The notes under the pieces were generated by a model, which had not been told where the DNA came from, made no database searches, and saw nothing but the letters and a program-made list of their open reading frames with translations. The translations under genes were made by a program, and so were the position numbers. Shown here in pieces: positions 8,821 through 15,134 of a stretch of 40,305 bases of DNA. This stretch comes from a bacterium. Its GTDB lineage: Bacteria; Patescibacteriota; Patescibacteriia; Patescibacteriales; VMTK01. The stretch's first letter is position 1, and every line of letters begins with the position of its first letter. The stretch spans positions 1 to 40,305 of the forward strand of contig JAUYAT010000026.1 in the NCBI GenBank assembly GCA_030693295.1. Reading direction: 5' to 3'.

Positions 8821-8858
8821 ATTTCTAATTTCTAATTTCTAATTTCTAATTTCTAATT
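8821..8858. repeat. Heptamer tandem array before pilC
   Basis: Five ATTTCTA units in a row, ending 7 bp before ATG 8866. The same heptamer precedes the giant gene (19428-19448). Confidence 0.9.
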
Positions 8859-8865
8859 TTTATTT

Positions 8866-10074
8866 ATGGCTGTTTTTAAATATAAAGTCTCGGACAGAGA
8901 AGGAAAAACCAAACAAGGATTGGCTGAGGCGGTAAGCGAAAATATGGCGGCGGAAGCTTTGCAAGAAAGAGGATTCTCAATTATTTCCATTAAGGAGCAG
9001 TCAGTCTTTAAGGGGGTAAAACAAGGGTTCGCCTTGTTTAACAGGATTAAGTCGAAGGATTTGGTTATTTTTTCGCGGCAATTTGCCGTAATGATATCGG
9101 CTAACGTGGCTATGGTTCAGGCCTTAAAGATTGTTGCCGAGCAAACGGATAATCTTAAATTAAAAGCAGTTGTTTTGGATGTTTCCAACGAAGTTGACAG
9201 CGGCTCAAAATTATCCGACGGTTTAGCCAAAAGGCCTAATGTTTTTTCCAATTTTTTCATTAGCGTCGTAAGGTCGGGCGAAACTTCGGGCAAATTGGAC
9301 GAAGTGTTGAATTATTTAGCCGATGAAATGGAAAAAGATTACGATATGACGAGCAAAATAAAAGGCGCCATGATTTATCCGGCTTTTGTTTTTTGCGGCT
9401 TGGGCGCGGTGGGAATAATCATGATGGTTTTTGTTATCCCGAAATTAACAGGAATTTTACAGGAAACAGGCGCTGAATTGCCGTTTGCCACCAGAATTTT
9501 AATCGGCACCTCCGGTTTTTTGCAGAATTATTGGTGGCTTTTAATAATTATTATCATCGCTTTGATTTTCGGGGTTAGATTTTTAATTTCCATTCCCCAA
9601 GGAAGAAAATATCTTGATATTTTAAAATTAAAATTGCCAGTTTTCGGCAAATTATTCCAGAAAATTTATTTGGTTCGCTTCACCCGCTCCTTAAACACCT
9701 TGATAGTCGGCGGCGTGGCCATTTCCAACGGCTTAAAGATAACATCGGAGGTGGTGAGCAATACGGTTTACCGGCGGTTAATAGAAGAAACCATTAAAGA
9801 GGTGGAAGACGGCAATTCAATCTCCAGTGTTTTTATCAATAGCAAGGAAATTCCCAAAATGGTTTCCCAGATGATGAGCATAGGCGAAAAAACAGGCAAA
9901 TTGGATTTAATTTTGGAACGGCTTACCGACTTTTACGCCAAAGAGGTTACCAATACCGTTGCCAATTTGATGACTTTAATGGAACCCTTGATTATGGTGA
10001 TTATCGGAGTGGCGGTCGGCATAATGGTGGCGGCTATAATTATGCCGATGTATAATTTGGCGGGACAGTTTTGA
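8866..10074 (+). CDS. pilC: Type IV pilus inner-membrane platform protein PilC
   Basis: A 402-residue GspF/PilC-family protein that forms the membrane rotor on which PilB and PilT act. Two T2SSF repeats are visible: the first starts near residue 65 (LVIFSRQFAVMISA) and the second near 270 (LVRFTRSLNTLIVGG). Membrane segments lie at about 165-190, 220-240 and 370-395. The N-terminus (FKYKVSDREGKTKQG) is typical. It ends in TGA, showing that UGA is a stop codon here. The pilin promoter -35 element overlaps this stop codon. Confidence 0.95.
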   Translation: MAVFKYKVSDREGKTKQGLAEAVSENMAAEALQERGFSIISIKEQSVFKGVKQGFALFNRIKSKDLVIFSRQFAVMISANVAMVQALKIVAEQTDNLKLKAVVLDVSNEVDSGSKLSDGLAKRPNVFSNFFISVVRSGETSGKLDEVLNYLADEMEKDYDMTSKIKGAMIYPAFVFCGLGAVGIIMMVFVIPKLTGILQETGAELPFATRILIGTSGFLQNYWWLLIIIIIALIFGVRFLISIPQGRKYLDILKLKLPVFGKLFQKIYLVRFTRSLNTLIVGGVAISNGLKITSEVVSNTVYRRLIEETIKEVEDGNSISSVFINSKEIPKMVSQMMSIGEKTGKLDLILERLTDFYAKEVTNTVANLMTLMEPLIMVIIGVAVGIMVAAIIMPMYNLAGQF

Positions 10075-10099
10075 TACTCAATTGATTTTGTGTTATAAT
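10071..10099 (+). promoter_or_regulatory. Strong promoter of the pilin gene
   Basis: TTGATA (10071-10076), 17-bp spacer, TATAAT (10094-10099): a near-consensus sigma-70 promoter. Transcription would start near 10106, giving a leader of about 115 nt. Within it TCACGA (10135-10140 area) and TCGTGA (10195-10201 area) could pair. Confidence 0.75.
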
Positions 10100-10108
10100 T
10101 GTGGATAA
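10100..10108 (-). promoter_or_regulatory. DnaA-box consensus match at the pilin transcription start
   Basis: TGTGGATAA is the exact reverse complement of the DnaA consensus TTATCCACA. It abuts the -10 hexamer, where a bound protein would block initiation. One 9-mer can occur by chance. Confidence 0.35.
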
Positions 10109-10205
10109 GTGAATATAGTTAAATATTAATCTTCACGATATTAAAATTCCCATGCTTGTCAATTTAAAAACAAATAAAGCGGGTAAATTAATTTTCGTGA
10201 GTCAT

Positions 10206-10217
10206 GGAAGGGAGGTG
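10206..10217 (+). promoter_or_regulatory. Strong Shine-Dalgarno of the pilin gene
   Basis: GGAAGGGAGGTG precedes ATG 10222. It contrasts with the heptamer arrays that stand in this position for pilC, ftsZ and others. Confidence 0.8.
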
Positions 10218-10221
10218 AAAC

Positions 10222-10662
10222 ATGAAAAATAACAAAAAAGGTTTTACTTTAGTTGAATTATTGGTCGTTATCGCGATTATCGGCTTGCTGTCAACTTTGG
10301 CGGTTGTGGCGTTAAATAACGCCCGCTCTAAAGCAAGAGACGCCAGGCGCGTATCCGATGTTAAACAGATTCAAACCGCTTTAGAGCTGTATTTTAATGA
10401 TGAAAACGGGTATCCGCCCATAACTGGAGTAGTTGCAGGAGGCCCCATAACAGGACCGATAAGCCTCGTTACTTATATGAACGCTGTTCCATCCAATCCA
10501 ACTCCAGTAAATGACGGCACTGAGTGCGGCAGCGCTGACACAAGTTATACTTATGTATCGGATAGTCCATTTAGCACTTATACATTGCAGTACTGTTTGG
10601 GCGGCGCCACAGGCGGCATAATCGCAGGGCCCCATACGGCTACTCCTTCCGGCATTCAGTAA
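10222..10662 (+). CDS. pilA: Major type IV pilin (prepilin)
   Basis: A 146-residue class III prepilin. The leader MKNNKKG is followed by FTLVELLVVIAIIGLLSTLAVVAL, with cleavage expected after Gly7 and Glu5 of the mature protein present for subunit alignment and methylation. A polar helix and a small C-terminal domain follow; Cys102 and Cys125 could close a disulfide (D-region). It is rich in Gly, Pro and Thr at the end. The ribosome site GGGAGGTG lies about 6 bases before ATG, the strongest in the cluster. With its own promoter and a perfect terminator it forms a single-gene, probably highly expressed, unit. PilD downstream would process it. Confidence 0.93.
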   Translation: MKNNKKGFTLVELLVVIAIIGLLSTLAVVALNNARSKARDARRVSDVKQIQTALELYFNDENGYPPITGVVAGGPITGPISLVTYMNAVPSNPTPVNDGTECGSADTSYTYVSDSPFSTYTLQYCLGGATGGIIAGPHTATPSGIQ

Positions 10663-10703
10663 AATAAATTCTTAAAAGGATCCTATTAAGGATTTTAATT
10701 TTT

Positions 10704-10735
10704 CCCGCTCCGGTTTTACCGGAGCGGGTTTTTTT
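10704..10735 (+). terminator. Rho-independent terminator after the pilin gene
   Basis: CCCGCTCCGG, loop TTTTA, CCGGAGCGGG, then seven T. A perfect 10-bp GC-rich stem. Confidence 0.95.
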
Positions 10736-10747
10736 AATATTCCTTTA

Positions 10748-10776
10748 ATGACATCATTAATAAATTAAGCTATAAT
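10748..10776 (+). promoter_or_regulatory. Promoter of pilD
   Basis: ATGACA (10748-10753), 17-bp spacer, TATAAT (10771-10776). It lies just after the pilin terminator and 28 bp before ATG 10804, so the leader is short. Confidence 0.65.
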
Positions 10777-10803
10777 GTGAATATATAACGATTAAGATTT
10801 TGT

Positions 10804-11637
10804 ATGCTTTATTATTTTTTTATTTTTCTCTTCGGCCTGTGCATTGGCAGTTTTTTAAATTGCCTGATTTGGCGTTTGCATAAAGGCGAGGGGATGTGGA
10901 ACAGATCCTATTGCCCGAAATGCGGACAGCAGATTGCCTGGTACGACAATATTCCGATTTTAAGCTTTATTTTATTGCGCGGAAAATGCAGGAGTTGCGG
11001 CAAGCCGATTTCCTGGCAATATCCGATTGTGGAATTAGCAACAGGAATTTTGTTTGTCGTTGCTTTTATTACAAATTACCAAATAATATCCAATATCCAA
11101 TATCCCCCGGCCGCGCTCCGCGCAGCGGGGCAGGCAATATCCAATATATTCTTAATTCTTAATTCTAAATTCTTAATTCTGATTTTGCGGGATTGGTTTT
11201 TCATCAGCGTGATGATCGTAATTTTTATCTATGATCTGCGCTGGTATTTGATTTTGGACGCTGTCACTTTGCCGGCTTGCGCCATTGTTTTAGTATTAAA
11301 TTTATTTTTAGGAATAAATTGGCAAAATTTATTAGTTTCTGGTATAATAGGAAGCAGCTTCTTCTTGATACAGTTTTTAATTTCAAAAGGCAGGTGGATA
11401 GGCGGCGGCGATATCAGATTGGGCTTGCTTTTGGGCTTAGCTCTGGGCTGGCCTAATGTTTTAGCCGCGATATTAATCGCTTATTTTACCGGTTCAATTA
11501 TCGGCGTCGGCTTAATAATAGCCGGCAAGAAGCAATGGGGTTCAAAAATACCCTTAGGCGTGTTTTTGTCAGTCGCCGCGGTTATTGTTTTATTTTGGGG
11601 AGAGGAAATTGTTAAGTGGTATATGGGTTTGTTTTAA
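10804..11637 (+). CDS. pilD: Prepilin peptidase / N-methyltransferase PilD
   Basis: A 277-residue polytopic membrane aspartyl protease that cleaves prepilins and methylates the new N-terminus. The N-terminal zinc-type domain has Cys37/Cys40 and Cys62/Cys65. The probable catalytic aspartates are Asp144 (YDLRW) and Asp203 (GGGD). Residues about 90-128 are not family-like: they are translated heptamer repeats (ISNIQY, AISNIF, LILNSKFLILI) flanking a GC-rich palindrome, an in-frame insertion lying between the zinc domain with its following membrane helix and the helix that carries Asp144. It has its own promoter. The insertion seems tolerated because it reads as a loop or hydrophobic segment. Confidence 0.92.
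   Translation: MLYYFFIFLFGLCIGSFLNCLIWRLHKGEGMWNRSYCPKCGQQIAWYDNIPILSFILLRGKCRSCGKPISWQYPIVELATGILFVVAFITNYQIISNIQYPPAALRAAGQAISNIFLILNSKFLILILRDWFFISVMIVIFIYDLRWYLILDAVTLPACAIVLVLNLFLGINWQNLLVSGIIGSSFFLIQFLISKGRWIGGGDIRLGLLLGLALGWPNVLAAILIAYFTGSIIGVGLIIAGKKQWGSKIPLGVFLSVAAVIVLFWGEEIVKWYMGLF
11069..11182. repeat. Composite heptamer/palindrome insertion inside pilD
   Basis: In order: ATTACAA ATTACCA, three ATATCC(A/C) units (11086-11106), a GC-rich imperfect hairpin (CCCCGG...CGGGG, about 11103-11131), another ATATCCA, then CTTAATT-type units (about 11148-11182). The 14-mer ATTACAAATTACCA recurs at 11711-11724, before ftsA. No unit creates a stop codon in the pilD frame. Confidence 0.8.
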
Positions 11638-11651
11638 TTTTTGGTATTATT

Positions 11652-11660
11652 TGGTATAAT
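11652..11660 (+). promoter_or_regulatory. Extended -10 promoter candidate of ftsA
   Basis: TGGTATAAT (TGnTATAAT form), 71 bp before ATG 11732. No good -35 is visible. Confidence 0.4.
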
Positions 11661-11710
11661 TATAACAGTATTCTTTTGTGACAGATTAGCGTATTTCGTA
11701 ATTCAAAGTA

Positions 11711-11724
11711 ATTACAAATTACCA
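11711..11724. repeat. Degenerate heptamer pair before ftsA
   Basis: ATTACAA ATTACCA, identical to 11069-11082 inside pilD, 7 bp before ATG 11732. Confidence 0.5.
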
Positions 11725-11731
11725 CAATTAT

Positions 11732-12997
11732 ATGAGAGACAATATTATTGCCGGTTTGGACATCGGCTCAACCGCTATACGGTTAGTTGTCGGACAGCGG
11801 ATATCAAATGAATCCGGAGAACGATTGCAAATAATCGGCGCCGTAGAAGCGCCAGCCCAGGGCATAAATAAAGGAGTGGTTAACAGTATTGAAGACGCGA
11901 CATCTTCTATTTCGGCCTGCATGGAAAAAGCGGAAAGATTGATCGGCGTGCCAATCAGCAAGGTTTGGGTAAGCATTAACGGCCCGAGCATTAAATGCGA
12001 AAAGAGCCGGGGAGTGGTGGCGGTAAGCAGGAGCGACAGCGAGATCACCGAAGATGACATTGAAAGAGCCATTGAAGCCGCCCAAGCGCTGTCCGTGCCC
12101 CCTAATTACGAAATTTTGCATGTCATACCGGCAAAATTCACCGTGGATAACCAAGAAGACATAAAAGATCCGTTAGGCATGACCGGAATCAGGTTAGAAG
12201 TGGAGGCCTTAATTATTCAGGGGCTGTCAAGCCAAGTTAAAAATTTAACTAAGGCGATTTACCGCGCCAGATTGGATATTGAAGATTTAGTCCTTTCCCC
12301 CTTAGCCGCGGCCGAAGCGGTTATAAGCCCCAAGCAGAAGGAACTGGGCGCGGCTTTGATTAACATCGGCTCTTCCACCACCAGCTTGGCTGTTTTTGAA
12401 GAAGGCGAGCTTCTGCATACCGCGGTTTTGCCGCTCGGCTCCGAGCACATTACGGCTGATGTGGCTATTGGCTTGAGGTGCCCGATAAACTTGGCGGAAA
12501 GGATAAAAATTGAGCATGGCAGCGCCAGTTCAAACCGATTTAACAAGAAAGACGAGATTGATATCAGTGATTTGGCCAGCGAAGAAGATGTTTCCGACGA
12601 GAATATGACGGTGTCAAGAAAGTATTTAAGCGAGATAATTGAAGCGAGAGTGGAGGAAATATTTGAGAAAGTTGACAACGAGTTTAAAAAAATTGACCGC
12701 TCCGGCATGTTGCCGGCGGGCGTTTTCTTGATCGGCGGCGGCGCCCGTTTGGCTGATTTGGTTGAACTGGCCAAGGATAAGCTTCGCTTGCCGGCGGCCA
12801 TCGGCGCCAATAAAAACATTATGACAACAATTGATAAAGTCAATGATGTTAATTTTTTAACCGCTTTGGGGCTGGTAGTTTGGGGCGATCAATTAACTCG
12901 CCGCAAAGGCGGCTTTGGCGCAAGATGGATGGGCGGCGCGGCTATGGACAAAACCGCGGATAAAATTAAAAAATGGTTTTCTTCGCTCATCCCATAA
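11732..12997 (+). CDS. ftsA: Cell division protein FtsA
   Basis: A 421-residue actin-fold ATPase that tethers FtsZ to the membrane. The N-terminal phosphate loop (GLDIGSTAIRLVVG) is followed by the 1C/SHS2 insertion region (VWVSINGPSIK near 82-92, PPNYEILHVIP near 127-137). A second phosphate-binding stretch is NIGSSTTSLAVFE, and the adenosine motif GVFLIGGGARL lies near 329. The end (about 405-421, DKTADKIKKWFSSLIP) is the expected amphipathic membrane-targeting helix. The length is normal. It is followed by ftsZ 149 bp downstream, the usual partner, although ftsZ has its own likely promoter. Confidence 0.96.
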   Translation: MRDNIIAGLDIGSTAIRLVVGQRISNESGERLQIIGAVEAPAQGINKGVVNSIEDATSSISACMEKAERLIGVPISKVWVSINGPSIKCEKSRGVVAVSRSDSEITEDDIERAIEAAQALSVPPNYEILHVIPAKFTVDNQEDIKDPLGMTGIRLEVEALIIQGLSSQVKNLTKAIYRARLDIEDLVLSPLAAAEAVISPKQKELGAALINIGSSTTSLAVFEEGELLHTAVLPLGSEHITADVAIGLRCPINLAERIKIEHGSASSNRFNKKDEIDISDLASEEDVSDENMTVSRKYLSEIIEARVEEIFEKVDNEFKKIDRSGMLPAGVFLIGGGARLADLVELAKDKLRLPAAIGANKNIMTTIDKVNDVNFLTALGLVVWGDQLTRRKGGFGARWMGGAAMDKTADKIKKWFSSLIP

Positions 12998-13031
12998 ACT
13001 GTATAAAAAATTTATACACCCCTGAAAGGGC

Positions 13032-13060
13032 TTGATTATTTTGAAGCAATAAGATATTAT
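13032..13060 (+). promoter_or_regulatory. Promoter candidate of ftsZ
   Basis: TTGATT (13032-13037), 17-bp spacer, TATTAT (13055-13060), 86 bp before the ftsZ ATG. Confidence 0.45.
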
Positions 13061-13110
13061 ATAATTAAAGATAAAATTTTTAATAAAAAACATGAAGATA
13101 GAATTATGCT

Positions 13111-13141
13111 TTCTTAATTCTTAATTCTTACTTCTTGCTTC
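13111..13141. repeat. Heptamer array before ftsZ
   Basis: TTCTTAA, TTCTTAA, TTCTTAC, TTCTTGC, TTC: four progressively diverged units ending 5 bp before ATG 13147, occupying the ribosome-binding position. Confidence 0.8.
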
Positions 13142-13146
13142 TAAAT

Positions 13147-14334
13147 ATGGCTGAAGTAAAACCGGCGGCGGAAACTTTTGCTAAAATAAAAGTAATCGGC
13201 ATAGGCGGCTCGGGCGGCAGCGCGATTAACCGCATGATTGAATGCGGCATCAAAGGAGTTGAATTTATCGCCATAAACACCGACGTGCAGGCCTTGCATT
13301 ACAATAAAGCTTCCAAAAAATTGCATATCGGCAAAACAATAACCCGCGGACTGGGCGCGGGAATGAACCCGGAATTAGGCAGGCAGTCGGCCGAGGAATC
13401 GCAAAATGAAATCAGGGATTTGTTAAAAGACGCTGATATGGTTTTTATTACTTGCGGCATGGGAGGCGGCACGGGCACGGGCGCCTCGCCCGTAGTGGCT
13501 GAATTGGCGCAGGATCTCGGCGCCTTGACCGTTGCCGTGGTGACTAAGCCCTTTTCTTTTGAAGGCGCGCAAAGGAGGAATATCGGCGAGCGCGGATTAT
13601 CAGAGTTAGCTGATAAAGTTGATACCATCATTACCATTCCTAATGATAAAATATTGCAGGTGATTGACAAAAAAACTTCGCTTTTGGACGCCTTTATAAT
13701 AGTTGATGAAATTTTACGCCAGGGTGTTCAAGGAATATCCGAAGTAATTACCGTCCCGGGCTTGATTAACGTTGACTTCGCTGACGTGAAAGCGGTTATG
13801 GCTAAGGCAGGCAGCGCTTTAATGGGCATAGGCCAAGCCAGCGGCGAAAACAAAGCGGTTGAGGCCGCGAAAGCGGCTATTAATTCTTCCTTGCTTGAGA
13901 TGTCAATTGAGGGGGCGCGAGGAATACTGTTTACTATTGTCGGGGGTCCGAATTTAACCATGCACGAAGTTAATGAAGCGGCCAAGGTCATAACTTCTTC
14001 AATAGACGAAGACGCTAAAATTATTTTCGGCGCGGTTATTGACGAAAAATTAAAAGATGAGATAAAAATCACGGTTGTGGCGACCGGCTTTGACGGCAAG
14101 CAGATCGGCATGAGCGAATCAACGGCCGGAGGCAAATATACTCCAAGCACTTTTATTGCCAACATCGGCAAAGAAGAAAAGAAAGAAGAAGAAAAACTGA
14201 AAGAAAAGAAAAAAAGCAAATTTTCCAGCTTGAAAGCGGCGCAAGCCGAGCCGGCGAAGAAGAAAGTTGACGAATCGGGCGAAGAAGACGACGAGTTAGG
14301 CATCCCGGCGTTTATCAGAAAGAAGATGCTATAA
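13147..14334 (+). CDS. ftsZ: Cell division protein FtsZ
   Basis: A 395-residue tubulin-like GTPase that forms the division ring. I chose ATG 13147 over an upstream TTG at 13135, which lies in the heptamer array. The signature GGGTGTG is at residues 106-112, with [13 protein letters not shown] at 18-30 and the T7-type loop residues [11 protein letters not shown] near 210. An acidic/lysine-rich linker (about 340-380) leads to the conserved C-terminal peptide [13 protein letters not shown], which binds FtsA. The family and length are ordinary. The sequence [12 protein letters not shown] and the leader without a Shine-Dalgarno site fit a Parcubacterial origin. The bases after its stop hold two DnaA-box-like 9-mers. 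Confidence 0.97.
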   Translation: MAEVKPAAETFAKIKVIGIGGSGGSAINRMIECGIKGVEFIAINTDVQALHYNKASKKLHIGKTITRGLGAGMNPELGRQSAEESQNEIRDLLKDADMVFITCGMGGGTGTGASPVVAELAQDLGALTVAVVTKPFSFEGAQRRNIGERGLSELADKVDTIITIPNDKILQVIDKKTSLLDAFIIVDEILRQGVQGISEVITVPGLINVDFADVKAVMAKAGSALMGIGQASGENKAVEAAKAAINSSLLEMSIEGARGILFTIVGGPNLTMHEVNEAAKVITSSIDEDAKIIFGAVIDEKLKDEIKITVVATGFDGKQIGMSESTAGGKYTPSTFIANIGKEEKKEEEKLKEKKKSKFSSLKAAQAEPAKKKVDESGEEDDELGIPAFIRKKML

Positions 14335-14336
14335 AC

Positions 14337-14353
14337 TTATCCACTTATCCACA
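14337..14353 (+). promoter_or_regulatory. Tandem DnaA-box-like sites between ftsZ and nrdR
   Basis: TTATCCACT (14337-14345) and the exact consensus TTATCCACA (14345-14353) overlap by one base. They lie about 100 bp upstream of the nrdR promoter. Confidence 0.4.
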
Positions 14354-14450
14354 AGAGAAAAACGTTGTTTTTTTAAAATTAATGCTATAATAATAATATT
14401 ATAATAAAAGTTAAAAAATATTCGGCTTAAATTAGCTAATCCCGCCCTCC

Positions 14451-14478
14451 TTGACTTTACTATATGTTGTGGTATAAT
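14451..14478 (+). promoter_or_regulatory. Promoter of the nrdR-nrdD-nrdG operon
   Basis: TTGACT (14451-14456), 16-bp spacer, TATAAT (14473-14478). The bases before the hexamer (TGG) make an extended -10. Confidence 0.75.
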
Positions 14479-14504
14479 TAAATAAGATATACAAGATATG
14501 GTAA
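14457..14504 (+). promoter_or_regulatory. Tandem NrdR-box-like operator
   Basis: Box 1 at 14457-14472 (TTACTATATGTTGTGG) and box 2 at 14489-14504 (ATACAAGATATGGTAA) match the published NrdR-box pattern acaCwAtATaTwGtgt at 12 and 11 of 16 positions by hand alignment. The gap is 16 bp and the start-to-start distance 32 bp, the spacing described for NrdR box pairs. Box 1 fills the promoter spacer exactly, so binding would block RNA polymerase. The gene that follows is nrdR itself, so autoregulation is the natural reading. Confidence 0.6.
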
Positions 14505-14571
14505 ACCCCGTTAGAAATTTTTATGGCACATTAATACATAACGAATCGCGAGGCATTATTTCTAACGGGGT
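14505..14571 (+). promoter_or_regulatory. Long hairpin in the nrdR leader
   Basis: ACCCCGTTAGAAAT (14505-14518) is the exact reverse complement of ATTTCTAACGGGGT (14558-14571), with a 39-base loop. It may be an RNA element or simply a palindromic genomic repeat; one copy cannot decide. Confidence 0.55.
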
Positions 14572-14596
14572 AAATTTGGCAAGGAGTTAGCATAAA

Positions 14597-14641
14597 AGCG
14601 CCTCTAAAACAACTTTTAAAGATAATTTATAGGTGTTTTTT
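14597..14641 (+). terminator. Possible attenuator hairpin directly before nrdR
   Basis: AGCGCCTCTAAA (14597-14608) can pair with TTTATAGGTGTT near 14627-14638 (one mismatch, two G-U), followed by a T run that ends 8 bases before ATG 14649. A terminator in this place would stop transcription before the operon. The GAGGC in the upstream hairpin loop could pair with GCCTC of its left arm and act as antiterminator; this is inference. Confidence 0.4.
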
Positions 14642-14648
14642 TATTTAT

Positions 14649-15134
14649 ATGAAGTGTCCGGTCTGCTATTACCAAGACACTAAAGTGATTGATTCGCGCG
14701 TTGCCAGCGACGGGCTTTCTATTAGAAGGCGGCGGGAATGCTTGAAATGCGGCTTCCGCTTTTCAACTTATGAAGAGGTTGAAATTTTAGATCTGACAAT
14801 CGTTAAAAGAGACGGCCGCAAAGAAGCCTACGGCAGGGAAAAATTAATCAAAGGCCTGCGCAAAGCGCTGGAAAAGCGGCCGATTACCGATGATAATTTT
14901 AAAAAATTAGTTAATTCAATAGAGCGCGATTTGCAGGCGATGCGCAAAAGCGAAATTACCTCCAGCCAAGTCGGCCAGGTATTGATGAAGCACTTAAAGC
15001 GCGTTGACCAAGTGGCGTATATCCGTTTTGCCAGCGTTTACGAGTCATTTAAAGACGCGCAGACATTCAGGAGAGAACTTAACAAATTACTGAGGAATAA
15101 AAAAAGAGAAAATAAAAAGATAACAAAAAAATAG
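14649..15134 (+). CDS. nrdR: Transcriptional repressor NrdR
   Basis: A 161-residue regulator of ribonucleotide reductase genes. The zinc ribbon uses Cys3, Cys6, Cys31 and Cys34, with basic residues (SIRRRREC) that contact DNA. The ATP-cone (about 49-139) senses ATP/dATP. The lysine-rich tail is slightly longer than usual. The next gene, nrdD, follows the stop directly with no gap (TAG 15132-15134, ATG 15135), so the two are translationally linked. NrdR-box-like sites lie over its own promoter. It is very likely the repressor of this operon. Confidence 0.97.
   Translation: MKCPVCYYQDTKVIDSRVASDGLSIRRRRECLKCGFRFSTYEEVEILDLTIVKRDGRKEAYGREKLIKGLRKALEKRPITDDNFKKLVNSIERDLQAMRKSEITSSQVGQVLMKHLKRVDQVAYIRFASVYESFKDAQTFRRELNKLLRNKKRENKKITKK

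Larger units (their letters stand above)
14335..14648 (+). other. Intergenic region ftsZ-nrdR (314 bp): contents
   Basis: In order: DnaA-like boxes (14337-14353); a weak A/T hairpin AAAAAC-GTT-GTTTTT (about 14358-14373); an AT-rich TATAATA run (14390-14406); the nrdR promoter with NrdR boxes (14451-14504); a 14-bp perfect hairpin (14505-14571); an orphan AAGGAG (14581-14586) with no start codon in range; a terminator-like hairpin (about 14597-14641). I see no tRNA and no coding ORF. Confidence 0.7.

Noticed and set aside
10072-10074. UGA recoded as glycine, as in some Patescibacteria (Gracilibacteria, SR1)
   Set aside because: pilC ends at TGA exactly where the family ends, a strong promoter overlaps it, and the other genes read through with no in-frame TGA; prfB is also present.
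12259-12843. Long minus-strand ORF (194 codons) opposite ftsA
   Set aside because: It is a shadow of the ftsA codons on the other strand; its product has no recognisable motif. The same applies to the 191-codon ORF opposite ftsZ (13728-14303).
14337-14353. Replication origin between ftsZ and nrdR
   Set aside because: Only two DnaA-like boxes, no dnaA, dnaN or gidA genes nearby, and no clear DNA-unwinding cluster beyond ordinary AT-rich sequence.
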